From Miltoncostaea sp963703045 (lineage in GTDB: Bacteria; Actinomycetota; Thermoleophilia; Miltoncostaeales; Miltoncostaeaceae): a DNA stretch of 64,000 bases. The position numbers were made by a program, and so were the translations under genes. Under the pieces are notes generated by a model, which was given only the letters and a program-made list of their open reading frames with translations, had not been told where the DNA came from and ran no database searches. This document shows, piece after piece, positions 9,963 to 18,798 of the stretch. Numbering within the stretch: position 1 is the stretch's first letter; each line of letters opens with the position of its first letter. The stretch covers positions 1,550,001 through 1,614,000 of the forward strand of contig OY969782.1 of NCBI GenBank assembly GCA_963703045.1, written 5' to 3'.

Positions 9963-10928
9963 ATGGACCGGCCCCCTCTCAGCTACGGCGACGCCGGCGT
10001 CGACCTCGACGCCGCCCGGCGCCACACCGAGGCGATCGCCGCGATGGTGGCCGGTGGGCAGACCGGCTTCGCCGCCGCGCTGCCGATCCCGCCGGGCATG
10101 CGCGAGCCGATGCTCGTCACCTGCACCGACGGCATCGGCACCAAGCTGCTGCTGGCCCAGGAGCTGGGGCGCATCGGGGGCCTGGGGCAGGATCTCGTGG
10201 CGATGTGCGTCAACGACCTCGCCTGCACCGGCGCGCGGCCGCTGGCATTCCTCGACTACCTGGCCGTCGGGCGCCTCGACACCGACCAGGCCAGGGAGCT
10301 GGTCGGCTCGGTGGCGGACGCCTGCGCGGCGGTCGGGTGCGCCCTGGCCGGGGGCGAGACCGCGGAGATGCCGGGGCTCTACGCGCCCGGTCACTTCGAC
10401 CTGGCCGGTTTCGCCTGCGGGGTGGTCGAGCGCGACGCCATGCTCGGGGCCCACCGGGTGCGGGACGGCGACGCGATCGTGGGCATCCCCTCGTCGGGCC
10501 TGCACTCCAACGGCTATTCGCTCGTGCGGGCGCTGGTGGCCGACGGCGCGCTGGCGCCCGACCCCGACCTGCTGCTCGCCCCCACCCGCCTCTACGTGCG
10601 CGACGTGGCCGCGATGACCGACGCGGGCCTCGGCGTGCGGGCCGCGGCGCACATCACCGGCGGCGGCCTGCCCGAGAACCTCCCGCGCGCCCTGCCCGAG
10701 GGCCTCGGCGCCGTGCTCGACCCCGCCGCGTGGGATCCGGGCGCCGCGATGCGCGCGGTGCTCGACACCGGGCGGGTCGCGTCCGACGAGGCGTGGCGCA
10801 CCTTCAACATGGGCCTCGGCATGTGCGTCGTGGTGGCGCCCGGCGACGCGGCGGCCGCCGCGGCCCTGGCGGAGGGGGCCCGGGTCGTCGGCCGCGTCGC
10901 GCCGGGCGCCGGCGTCGTGCATGGCTGA
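9963..10928 (+). CDS. purM: AIR synthetase (phosphoribosylformylglycinamidine cyclo-ligase)
   Basis: Closes FGAM to AIR with ATP. The family N-terminus SYGDAGVDLDAA, the TDGIGTKLLLAQ loop near residue 54, GGETAEMPGLY near 130 and HITGGGLPENLPR near 232 are clear. At 321 aa it is slightly short, as in many actinobacteria. The ATG follows a TAGGGT box by 8 nt and has no ribosome site, so the mRNA is probably leaderless. The gene starts the second pur block, and its end overlaps purN by 8 nt. Confidence 0.95.
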   Translation: MDRPPLSYGDAGVDLDAARRHTEAIAAMVAGGQTGFAAALPIPPGMREPMLVTCTDGIGTKLLLAQELGRIGGLGQDLVAMCVNDLACTGARPLAFLDYLAVGRLDTDQARELVGSVADACAAVGCALAGGETAEMPGLYAPGHFDLAGFACGVVERDAMLGAHRVRDGDAIVGIPSSGLHSNGYSLVRALVADGALAPDPDLLLAPTRLYVRDVAAMTDAGLGVRAAAHITGGGLPENLPRALPEGLGAVLDPAAWDPGAAMRAVLDTGRVASDEAWRTFNMGLGMCVVVAPGDAAAAAALAEGARVVGRVAPGAGVVHG

Positions 10929-11553
10929 GCGGCCCTTCCGCGTCGTGGTGCTCGCCTCGGGCGGCGGCTCCAACCTGCAGAGCCTCATCGACACGGTCCA
11001 CGCGCCCGGGGGCATCGAGATCGTGCTGACGGTGGGTTCGCGCGACGACATCCCCGCGCTCGGGCGCGCCGCCCGCGCGGGCATCCCGACGCGCGTGGTG
11101 TCGCTCGCCGGCCGCGACCGGCACGAGCGCGACGTCGAGCTGGCGGGGGTCGTGGCCGGCGCGACCCCCGATCTCGTGGTGCTCGCGGGCTGGATGAGCA
11201 TCCTCACGGGGGCCTTCCTCGACCGCTTCCCCGACCGGGTCATCAACCTGCACCCGTCGCTGCTGCCGTCGTTCCCGGGACTGCACGCGGTGCGTCAGGC
11301 GCTCGACTGGGGAGTGCGCTACACGGGGGTCACCGTGCACTTCGCGGAGGAGGTCGTGGACGGCGGTCCGCCCATCCTGCAGGAGCCGGTACCCGTGATG
11401 TACGGTGACGACGAGGAGGCGCTCACCTCGCGGATCCGGGAGGTCGAGCACCGGCTCGTGCCCGAGGCGGTGCGCCTGTTCGCCGCCGGCAGGGTGCGCC
11501 GCGATCCCACCGATCGGCGCACGGTCACAATCAGTCCCGTGGAGGTCGAGTGA
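10921..11553 (+). CDS. purN: Phosphoribosylglycinamide formyltransferase
   Basis: Transfers a formyl group from 10-formyl-THF to GAR. Motifs are VVLASGGGSNLQSL at residues 9-22, the catalytic INLHPSLLPSFPG near 106, and TVHFAEEVVDGGP near 142, whose Asp and His complete the active site. 210 aa, normal length. The ATG lies inside the purM end. The GTGA junction with purH has GGAGG just upstream. Confidence 0.95.
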   Translation: MAERPFRVVVLASGGGSNLQSLIDTVHAPGGIEIVLTVGSRDDIPALGRAARAGIPTRVVSLAGRDRHERDVELAGVVAGATPDLVVLAGWMSILTGAFLDRFPDRVINLHPSLLPSFPGLHAVRQALDWGVRYTGVTVHFAEEVVDGGPPILQEPVPVMYGDDEEALTSRIREVEHRLVPEAVRLFAAGRVRRDPTDRRTVTISPVEVE

Positions 11554-13091
11554 GGGTCTCGCGAGCGCTCGTCTCGGTCTCGGACAAGACCGGGCTGGAG
11601 GACTTCGCCCGCGGCCTCGCCGCGGCCGGCATCGAGATCGTCTCGACGGGCGGGACGGCCGAGTCGCTGCGCTCCTGGGGCATCGACGTCATCCCGGTCG
11701 ACGCGGTCACCGGGCACCCCGAGATCATGGGCGGACGGGTCAAGACCCTGCACCCGCGGATCCACGGCGGCATCCTCGGGCGCCTCGACCACGAGGGCGA
11801 CGCCGAGGAGATGCGCACGGCCGGCATCGAGCGCATCGACCTCGTCGTGGTCAACCTCTACCCCTTCGAGGAATGGGCCAAGAGGCGCGGCGTGTCGGAC
11901 GACGAGCTGATCGAGCAGATCGACATCGGCGGTCCCGCGATGATCCGCGCCGCGGCCAAGAACCACGCCCGGGTCGGGGTCGTCACCTCGCCGGACCAGT
12001 ACGGCGACATCCTCGGCGAGCTGGCGGCGGGCGGCGGCGAGCTCTCGCACGAGCTGCGCCGGCGCCTCGCGGGGGCGGCATTCCTGCGCACGGCCTCGTA
12101 CGACGCGGCGATCTCGTCGTGGTTCGCCGAGGGCGGCGAGGGGTTCCCCGACTCCCTGCTGATGGGCTTCGACAAGCTGGCCGACCTGAGCTACGGCGAG
12201 AACCCCCACCAGCGCGGCGCCTACTACGCCGAGCGCGGCAGCCGCACCCACCTGCTCGCCCGCATCGAGCAGCTCCACGGCAAGGCGCTCTCGTTCAACA
12301 ACCTCTTCGATCTCGACGCCGCCCGTGCGGTGGTCGACGAGTTCGAGGTGCCGGCGTGCGTGATCGTGAAGCACAACAACCCGTGCGGGGTGTCCGCCGG
12401 GGCCGACGTGCGCACCGCCTACGAGCGGGCTCGCGACTGCGACCCGGTCTCGGCCTACGGCGGCGTGATCGTGGTGAACCGGCCGGTCGACGCCGCGCTC
12501 GGCGAGATGCTCGCGGGCACCTTCGTCGAGGTGCTCTGCGCGCCGGGCTACGACCCGGACGCGATGGTGGCGCTCACGCGCAAGCCGAACACGCGGCTGA
12601 TGCTCAACCGCGAGCGGCGGCGCACGAACGCCGGCGAGCGCGACATCCGCCGCGTGGCCGGCGGCCTGCTGGTGCAGGACCGCGACGCCGAGAGCGAGGA
12701 CCGTGCCGGCATGACCGTGGTCACCGAGCGCGCCCCGACCGAGGCCGAGTGGGGCGACCTGCTCTTCGCCTGGCGGGTCGCCAAGCACGTCAAGAGCAAC
12801 GCGATCGTCCTCGTCAAGGACCTCGCGACCGTGGGGGTCGGCGCCGGCCAGATGAGCCGCGTCGACTCGGTCCGCCTGTCCCTCGAGAAGGCGCAGTCGC
12901 CGGTCGCCGGGGCGGTGCTGGCCAGCGACGCGTTCTTCCCCTTCGCCGACGGCCCCGAGGCCGCGGTGCAGGCCGGGATCACCGCCATCATCCAGCCCGG
13001 CGGCTCGATCCGCGACGACGAGGTCTTCGCCGCCTGCGACGCCGCCGGGGTCGCCATGGTCGTGACCGGCCGCCGGCACTTCCGCCACTGA
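11550..13091 (+). CDS. purH: Bifunctional AICAR transformylase / IMP cyclohydrolase
   Basis: Last two steps to IMP. The N-terminal MGS-like cyclohydrolase domain (1-190) shows SDKTGL, STGGTAESL and KTLHPRIHGGIL. The transformylase domain carries VKHNNPCG near residue 274 and SDAFFPFADGPE. 513 aa, normal. The GTG start overlaps the purN stop, with GGAGG at the end of purN. The stop overlaps the next gene by one base (TGATG). Confidence 0.96.
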   Translation: MRVSRALVSVSDKTGLEDFARGLAAAGIEIVSTGGTAESLRSWGIDVIPVDAVTGHPEIMGGRVKTLHPRIHGGILGRLDHEGDAEEMRTAGIERIDLVVVNLYPFEEWAKRRGVSDDELIEQIDIGGPAMIRAAAKNHARVGVVTSPDQYGDILGELAAGGGELSHELRRRLAGAAFLRTASYDAAISSWFAEGGEGFPDSLLMGFDKLADLSYGENPHQRGAYYAERGSRTHLLARIEQLHGKALSFNNLFDLDAARAVVDEFEVPACVIVKHNNPCGVSAGADVRTAYERARDCDPVSAYGGVIVVNRPVDAALGEMLAGTFVEVLCAPGYDPDAMVALTRKPNTRLMLNRERRRTNAGERDIRRVAGGLLVQDRDAESEDRAGMTVVTERAPTEAEWGDLLFAWRVAKHVKSNAIVLVKDLATVGVGAGQMSRVDSVRLSLEKAQSPVAGAVLASDAFFPFADGPEAAVQAGITAIIQPGGSIRDDEVFAACDAAGVAMVVTGRRHFRH

Positions 13092-13498
13092 TGGCGGCCT
13101 GGGCCCTCACGGTCGACATCGACGCCCCGCCCGATGCGGTGTGGGCGTTCATCGGCGACCCGGCGACCGTGCCGCAGTGGTACCCCAAGTACACGGACTG
13201 CACGGTGGACGGAGACCGCCGGGTGCTGCGCAGCGCGGAGGGCAACGAGCTGCACGAGCGTCTGCTCGAGCGCGACGACGACCGTCGCTTCTACTCCTAC
13301 TCGGTGGTCTCGGGCGCCCCGGTCGCCTCGCACATCGCCAGCTTCGAGGTGACCGCCGAGGGCACGGGCAGCCGCATCCGCTGGGCGACCCAGGCCGAGC
13401 CGATCGACCCCGCGACCGATCTGCGCGGCCGCCTGCACCCGACCCAGACCGAGGCGCTCGCGCGCGTCAAGCGCATCCTGGAGACCGGCGCGGCCTGA
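13091..13498 (+). CDS. SRPBCC (START/Bet v1-like) protein
   Basis: 135 aa with the SRPBCC pattern: VDIDAPPDAVWAFIGDPATVPQWYP at the N-terminus, then antiparallel strands and a C-terminal helix. Such folds bind hydrophobic ligands or act as cyclases. The ATG overlaps the purH stop (TGATG), so it should be translated with the purine genes. That says nothing certain about its ligand. No catalytic motif is recognisable. Confidence 0.8.
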   Translation: MAAWALTVDIDAPPDAVWAFIGDPATVPQWYPKYTDCTVDGDRRVLRSAEGNELHERLLERDDDRRFYSYSVVSGAPVASHIASFEVTAEGTGSRIRWATQAEPIDPATDLRGRLHPTQTEALARVKRILETGAA

Positions 13499-13546
13499 GG
13501 TGCCGGGCGGCCGGCGGGGGAGCGGCGGGACGACGCGCCCACCGCC

Positions 13547-13552
13547 TACGCT
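13547..13552 (+). promoter_or_regulatory. -10 box TACGCT, leaderless promoter
   Basis: TACGCT ends 6 nt before ATG 13559, which places the expected +1 on the A of the start codon. Confidence 0.6.
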
Positions 13553-13558
13553 GTGACC

Positions 13559-14746
13559 ATGCGCCCCATCGCCGCCCTCCTCGTCGCCCTCGCCGTCGCG
13601 GCGGGACCGGCGGCCGCGGCGACGCCCTCCGACCTCTCCGCGGACCCCCTCGACCGCGGTGCGCTGCTGGCGCTGCCGAGCGTCTACCGCGTCGTCGTGA
13701 CCATCGACGTGCCCGCGCTCGAGACCTCCGAGGGACGGCGGGTGCCGCTCTCCCGCCGGGCGCGGACGATCGTCGAGAGCGGCACGGCCTTCGCCGTCGC
13801 GCCGGACGGATGGCTGGCGACCGCGCGCCACGTCGTGGCACCCGACGGCGAGGGCCTCGCACGGCTGGCCTACCGCAGCCGCCTCGCATACTCGGGCCGG
13901 GCCCACACCGACGCGACGGTCGACGAGTGGGTGCAGCGCACCGGCGCGCGCCCGGTCGGGGCGCGGGTGCAGAGCATCGAGGTGGCGCAGGCCGACACGG
14001 GGGAGGGCGGGCGCACCTCGGCCACCTGGCGCCCGACGCGGGTGGTGCCGAGCGGGACGGCCGATCTGGCGCTCCTGCGCATCCCCGTCGAGGGCGCGCC
14101 GGCGCTCGAGCTGGACGAGGCCGCCAGCATCGGCACCCCGGTGGTCTCGATCGGCTTCGGGCGGGGGTCGGCGCTCGACGGGCACGAGGAGGACCGCGGC
14201 GAGCTCGAGCCGGCGATCCGCCGCGGCGAGCTGCGCCGCACCGGGGCCCTCGAGGACGAGGCCTCCGCACGCGACGCGATCGCGATCGCGATCGCCGTGA
14301 GGGGTGGCGACTCGGGCGCGCCGGTCGTCAACGCCGACGGCGCCGTGCGCGGGGTGGTGATCCGCCAGACGCGCGAGGACGCCGGCATCGCCGAACGCGC
14401 CACCGAGTTGCGCGAGCTGATGACCGGGACCGGCGTGCGCGGACGCGCGGGCGTGGCGGCCGAGCGGTTCCGCGAGGGCATGCGGGCGCTCTGGCGCCTC
14501 GACCCGGGTCGAGCCGAGAGGGCGTTCGACGACACCCTGACCGCCTTCCCGCAGCACACCCTGGCCGTGCGGGAGCGGTCGCGGGCCGAGGCGCTCGCGG
14601 ACGGCGATCTGCGCCTGGCCGGGGAGCGGCGCCCCCAGAGCCTGCTGATGGCGCTGGGCGTGCTGGCGGCGGCGATCGCGTTCGCGTTCGGCGCGGCGCT
14701 CGCGGCCTCGTTCAGGCGCGGCGGGCCCTCACCCCGGGGCCGTTAG
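13559..14746 (+). CDS. Exported trypsin-like serine protease with C-terminal TM anchor
   Basis: 395 aa. A signal peptide (1-20, ending AAA-TP) is followed by a chymotrypsin-fold domain. The triad is visible: His91 in TARHVV, Asp169 in TADLALL and Ser252 in GGDSGAPV. A helical region follows, with an Ala/Arg-rich stretch reminiscent of a TPR, then one TM segment at about 360-385 and a basic tail. It should act outside the membrane, tethered at the C-terminus. There is no PDZ domain. ATG 13559 is chosen because TACGCT lies 6 nt before it; an in-frame GTG at 13553 is less likely. Confidence 0.86.
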   Translation: MRPIAALLVALAVAAGPAAAATPSDLSADPLDRGALLALPSVYRVVVTIDVPALETSEGRRVPLSRRARTIVESGTAFAVAPDGWLATARHVVAPDGEGLARLAYRSRLAYSGRAHTDATVDEWVQRTGARPVGARVQSIEVAQADTGEGGRTSATWRPTRVVPSGTADLALLRIPVEGAPALELDEAASIGTPVVSIGFGRGSALDGHEEDRGELEPAIRRGELRRTGALEDEASARDAIAIAIAVRGGDSGAPVVNADGAVRGVVIRQTREDAGIAERATELRELMTGTGVRGRAGVAAERFREGMRALWRLDPGRAERAFDDTLTAFPQHTLAVRERSRAEALADGDLRLAGERRPQSLLMALGVLAAAIAFAFGAALAASFRRGGPSPRGR

Positions 14747-14754
14747 GCTAGCGT
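14744..14754 (+). promoter_or_regulatory. -10 region of ald (overlapping TAGGCT and TAGCGT)
   Basis: Two overlapping TAnnnT boxes, starting at the protease stop codon, give a 5' leader of about 20 nt that contains AGGAGG at 14771-14776, 4 nt before ATG 14781. Confidence 0.5.
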
Positions 14755-14780
14755 CGCCCGCCCGCGACGCAGGAGGCACG

Positions 14781-15860
14781 ATGAGGATCGGCGTGCCGGC
14801 CGAGGTGAAGCCGGACGAGTATCGCGTGGCCCTGACACCGGCCGGAGCGCTGGAGTTGATCCGCCGCGGACACGAGGTCTGGGTCGAGCGCGGAGCGGGC
14901 GTCGGCTCGGGCATCCCCGACGCCGAGTACACCCGGGTGGGCGCCCGCATCGGCGAGGCGGTCGACACGTGGGGCTGCCGGCTCGTGCTGAAGGTCAAGG
15001 AGCCGCAGCCGGCCGAGTTCCGGTTCCTGCACGACGACCAGATGCTCTTCACCTACCTGCACCTGGCCGCGAGCCCCGGCGTCGCCGACGCGCTGCGCCG
15101 CGCGGGGACCACCGGCATCGCCTACGAGACCGTCGAGGACGACGCCGGGCGGCTGCCGCTGCTCGCCCCGATGAGCGAGATCGCCGGCCGCTTGGCCGTG
15201 CAGGCGGGGGCGCGCTACCTCGAGAGACCGCTCGGCGGCCGCGGGGTGCTGCTCGGGGGCGTCGCCGGCGTCGCGCCGGGATCGGTGGTCGTGCTCGGGG
15301 CCGGCATCGTCGGCACCAACGCGGCCAAGGTGGCGATCGGGATGCAGGCCGACGTGACGCTGGTCGACACCGATCTCGACCGGCTGCGCGACCTCGAGAT
15401 GGTGCTCGCCGGGCGCGTCACGCTGCTGCACTCCACCCAGCTCGCCATCGAGGAGCTGCTGCCGACCGCCGACCTGGTCGTCGGGGCGGTGCTGCTCAAG
15501 GGGGCGCGGGCGCCGCGGCTCGTGTCGCGCGAGATGCTCGGGCTGATGCGCCGCGGCTCGGTGGTCGCCGACGTCGCGGTCGATCAGGGCGGCTGCTTCG
15601 AGACGAGCCGCCCGACGACCCACTCCGACCCGATCTACCTCGTGGACGGGGTCCTCCACTACTGCGTCGCGAACATGCCCGGAGCGGTGCCCGTGACGTC
15701 GACCCGGGCCCTCTGCAACGCGACCCTGCCGCACGTCACCTGGCTCGCCGACGACGACCTCGCCGGCGCGCTGCGCGCCCACCCGGGCCTGCGGCCCGGG
15801 GTCAACGTGCGCGACGGCAAGATCGTGAACGCCGCGGTCGCGGAGGCGCTGGCGAGCTGA
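14781..15860 (+). CDS. ald: Alanine dehydrogenase
   Basis: NAD-dependent interconversion of alanine and pyruvate plus ammonia. The N-terminus MRIGVPAEVKPDEYRVALTP is diagnostic. Catalytic Lys73 (KVKEP) and His94 (YLHLA) are present, as is the NAD-binding VVLGAGIVGTNAAK near 170. 359 aa, normal length. A good Shine-Dalgarno (AGGAGG) precedes it. The downstream P-type ATPase appears to start on a CTG overlapping this stop codon. Confidence 0.95.
   Translation: MRIGVPAEVKPDEYRVALTPAGALELIRRGHEVWVERGAGVGSGIPDAEYTRVGARIGEAVDTWGCRLVLKVKEPQPAEFRFLHDDQMLFTYLHLAASPGVADALRRAGTTGIAYETVEDDAGRLPLLAPMSEIAGRLAVQAGARYLERPLGGRGVLLGGVAGVAPGSVVVLGAGIVGTNAAKVAIGMQADVTLVDTDLDRLRDLEMVLAGRVTLLHSTQLAIEELLPTADLVVGAVLLKGARAPRLVSREMLGLMRRGSVVADVAVDQGGCFETSRPTTHSDPIYLVDGVLHYCVANMPGAVPVTSTRALCNATLPHVTWLADDDLAGALRAHPGLRPGVNVRDGKIVNAAVAEALAS
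15842..15846 (+). promoter_or_regulatory. Candidate Shine-Dalgarno GGAGG for the CTG-started ATPase
   Basis: GGAGG within the last codons of ald, 10 nt before CTG 15857. The spacing is on the long side. Confidence 0.4.
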
Positions 15861-18250
15861 CCGCCACCCTCGAGCTCCCGCCGCCGCAGGAGGGCCTCAC
15901 CCAGGGGGAGGCCGAGCGTCGCCTGGCCGCGCGGGGGGAGGTCGAGGGCCCCGCCACGAGCCGCTCGTGGTCGAGCATCCTGCGGGCGAACCTGCTCACG
16001 GTGTTCAACGTGACGCTCGTGGTCGCCGGCCTGATGACGCTCGTGTTCGCCGACTGGCGCGACGCCGTGTTCCTGGCGATCCTCGTGCTCAACGCGGGCA
16101 TCGGCATCGGCCAGGAGGCGCGGGCCAAGGCCAGCCTCGACCGGCTCGCCGCCCTCGTCGCCCCACGCGCCACCGTGGTGCGCGACGGGCGCCCGAGGGA
16201 GGTCGACGTGCCGCATGTCGTTGCCGGCGACCTGATCGTGCTGAACGCCGGCGACCAGGTGGTGGCCGACGGCCGGCTCGTGCGGGCGGACGGCCTGGGC
16301 CTGGACGAGTCGATGCTCACCGGCGAGTCCGAGCCGGTGCCGCGGGCGACCGGCGACGCGGTGCGGGCGGGCTCCTTCGCCGCCGAGGGCGCGGGCGCGT
16401 ACGTGGCGGCCGCCGTCGGCGCCGACACGTACGCCGAGCGCCTGGTCGGGCAGGCGCGCGAGTTCCGCCATCCGCGGTCGCCGCTCGAGGAGGCCCTCGA
16501 CCGCCTGATACTGATCCTGGCGGTCTCGATGATCCCGCTCGGCCTGCTGCTGGCCTGGTCGCTGATCGAGCAGCAGACGCCCTTCCGCGAGTCGGTCGGC
16601 ACGGCGGTGGCCGCCGTGGTGACCCTCGTGCCGGAGGGGCTCGTGCTGCTGGTGGGCGTGACCTACGCGCTGGCCACCCTGCGCATGGCACGGCGCGGGG
16701 CCCTGGCCCAGCAGCTCAACGCCGTCGAGTCGCTCGCCTCGGTCGACGTGATCTGCATCGACAAGACCGGCACGCTCACCGAGGAGCGGCTGCGGCTGGT
16801 GGAGTCGGTCGCCGCCCCCGGCACCGAGCCCGAGGCCCTGACCGACCTGCTGGGCCGGTACGCGGCCAGCGCGCCGGCGCGCAACGCCACCCTCGACGCC
16901 ATCGCCGCGGGCGTCCCGGCCGAGCCCGAGCCCGTCGGGGACAGCGTGCCCTTCGCCTCGCGCCGGCGATGGAGCGGCCTGCGCATGGGCCCCGGCACGG
17001 TCGTGCTGGGCGCCCCCGAGCACTTCTCGCTGCCCCCCGCGCTGGCGGCGCGCGCCCGCGCCGAGGCGGAGGCCGGGCGCAGGGTGCTGGCGGTCGCCGC
17101 GGGCGACGTGCCCCTGTACCTCCCCCACCCGGACGCCCCGCCGCCGCAGGGGCTGGCCCCGGTGGGCATCGCCATCCTCGCCGAGGAGCTGCGGCCGGAC
17201 ACGCGGGAGACGATCGCCTTCCTCAACGAGGACGGCATCGAGGTGCGGGTGATCTCGGGCGACGCGCCCGCCACCGTCGCGGCCATCGCCGCCGACGCCG
17301 GCATCGCCGTGCGGGGCGCGCCGGTCGACGGGCGCGAGCTGCCGCCGGACGCGACCGGGCTGCGCGACCTGCTGCGCGAGCGGACGGTGATCGGGCGCAT
17401 CTCCCCGGAGGGCAAGCGCCGGGTGGTGGAGGCGCTCGCCGCCGACGGCCGGCACGTCGTGATGATCGGCGACGGCGTCAACGACGTGCCCGCGCTGAAG
17501 GCCGCCCGTCTCGCGATCGCGCAGGGCAGCGGCTCGCAGATGGCCCGCGGCATCGCGGACCTCGTGCTGGTGAAGGGCGGCTTCGCGTCGGTGCCGCCGA
17601 TGATCCGCGAGGGCCGCAAGGTGATGCGCAACCTCCAGCGGGTGGCCAAGCTGTTCGTGGCCAAGTCCGTGCTCGCGGCCTTCCTGATCCTCACGGTCGG
17701 CCTGTCGTCGGAGAGCTACCCCTTCCTGCCGCGCCACCTGACGCTGGCCTCGTTCTTCATCATCGGGGTGCCCGCCTTCCTGCTGGCCCTGGCGCCGAGC
17801 TCGGGCTCGTGGCGCCCGGCCGGGTTCCTCCGCGACCTGGCGCGGTTCGCGCTCCCCGCCGGCACCGCGATCGGGCTGGGGGTGGTGGCGAGCTACCTCA
17901 TGGCGACGAACCTCATCGAGATGAGCCCCGTCCGCGCGCACACGGTGGCGGTCACCGTGCTCGTGACGACCGGCCTCTACCTGGTGGTGGTGCTCGAGAG
18001 CGGCAGCCGCACGCGGGGCTACTGGGTCGGCGCGCTGTGCCTCGCCCTGCTGGCGCTCTACCTCGTGGTGCTGTCGCTGCCGGCCTGGAGGGGGTTCTTC
18101 GAGGTCTCCACCCCCGACCCGGTGGTGCTGCTGTGCGCGGCCGCCGGCTCGGCGCTGGCCATGGGCGGCCTGGCGCTCACCGACGAGCGGTTCATCCCGC
18201 GCCTCCCGATCCCGGGTCGTCCCGACCGGCCGCCCGGCGCCCGGCGATAG
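15857..18250 (+). CDS. P-type cation ATPase, CtpE-like (probable CTG start)
   Basis: 797 aa. Order of motifs: N-terminal cytoplasmic GLTQGEAERRLAARG; actuator loop LTGESEP near 153; membrane PEGLVLLVG near 255; phosphorylation site DKTGTLT near 301; hinge GDGVNDVP near 537; then a C-terminal TM bundle. No heavy-metal-binding domain is present. Sequence style and length resemble mycobacterial CtpE, a Ca2+ transporter, so calcium export is the best guess. No ATG, GTG or TTG lies where the N-terminus must begin; the CTG at 15857 overlaps the ald stop (CTGA). The 3' end overlaps convergent dsbB by 59 nt. Confidence 0.88.
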   Translation: MTATLELPPPQEGLTQGEAERRLAARGEVEGPATSRSWSSILRANLLTVFNVTLVVAGLMTLVFADWRDAVFLAILVLNAGIGIGQEARAKASLDRLAALVAPRATVVRDGRPREVDVPHVVAGDLIVLNAGDQVVADGRLVRADGLGLDESMLTGESEPVPRATGDAVRAGSFAAEGAGAYVAAAVGADTYAERLVGQAREFRHPRSPLEEALDRLILILAVSMIPLGLLLAWSLIEQQTPFRESVGTAVAAVVTLVPEGLVLLVGVTYALATLRMARRGALAQQLNAVESLASVDVICIDKTGTLTEERLRLVESVAAPGTEPEALTDLLGRYAASAPARNATLDAIAAGVPAEPEPVGDSVPFASRRRWSGLRMGPGTVVLGAPEHFSLPPALAARARAEAEAGRRVLAVAAGDVPLYLPHPDAPPPQGLAPVGIAILAEELRPDTRETIAFLNEDGIEVRVISGDAPATVAAIAADAGIAVRGAPVDGRELPPDATGLRDLLRERTVIGRISPEGKRRVVEALAADGRHVVMIGDGVNDVPALKAARLAIAQGSGSQMARGIADLVLVKGGFASVPPMIREGRKVMRNLQRVAKLFVAKSVLAAFLILTVGLSSESYPFLPRHLTLASFFIIGVPAFLLALAPSSGSWRPAGFLRDLARFALPAGTAIGLGVVASYLMATNLIEMSPVRAHTVAVTVLVTTGLYLVVVLESGSRTRGYWVGALCLALLALYLVVLSLPAWRGFFEVSTPDPVVLLCAAAGSALAMGGLALTDERFIPRLPIPGRPDRPPGARR

Positions 18251-18776
18251 ACGCGACCAGCAGCAGCACCGCGATCAGCGCGAACGCGCTCAGCGCCATG
18301 ACCGGGATCGTGACGTAGCCGAACTCGTCGATCCAGCGGGTCGAGCAGGGCACGCCGGCGCGGCAGGCGGCGCCCTCCGCGCTCGGGTTGACCTCGATGT
18401 AGATGTGGTGGATCGAGACGGCCGCGCCCACGAGCGGGAACACGGCGGCGTAGAGCGGCACGCGCCGGTCGCGCAGCAGCGCCCCGACCAGCAGGATCGC
18501 CACCAGGGGGTACATGCAGATGCGCTGGAACCAGCAGAGCCGGCACGGCGCGTAGTCGGCGATCTCGGAGAAGTAGAGGCTGCCGGCCGTGGCCGTCGCC
18601 GCGGTGATCCAGGCCAGCCACACCGCCTGGCGCGCCACGGCGTCCCACGACCCCACCAGCGCCGCCCGGGCACGCGGGCTGACGGCGGCCGCGACGATCG
18701 CGACCGCGATCAGCGCGGCCGCGACCTGCGCCAGCACCGCGAGGGCGGCGAGGGTGGTGTCGAGCGTCTCGTTCAC
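18192..18776 (-). CDS. dsbB: DsbB-like disulfide bond formation membrane protein
   Basis: 194 aa with four or five TM segments. It carries the periplasmic quinone-linked pair Cys78-x-x-Cys81 (APCRLCWFQR) and the second pair Cys138/Cys144 (ACRAGVPC). It would reoxidise the DsbA-like partner encoded immediately upstream (22-nt gap). The 3' end overlaps the end of the P-type ATPase gene on the other strand, leaving no room for a terminator. The start is a GTG. Confidence 0.9.
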   Translation of the reverse strand: MNETLDTTLAALAVLAQVAAALIAVAIVAAAVSPRARAALVGSWDAVARQAVWLAWITAATATAGSLYFSEIADYAPCRLCWFQRICMYPLVAILLVGALLRDRRVPLYAAVFPLVGAAVSIHHIYIEVNPSAEGAACRAGVPCSTRWIDEFGYVTIPVMALSAFALIAVLLLVASIAGRRAAGRDDPGSGGAG

Positions 18777-18798
18777 CGAACGGACCCGGCCCGGGCGG

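Noticed and set aside
14276..14300. GATCGC hexamer repeat in the protease gene as a phase-variation tract
   Set aside because: Only three units, and a 6-nt unit keeps the reading frame; it simply encodes alternating Ile-Ala.
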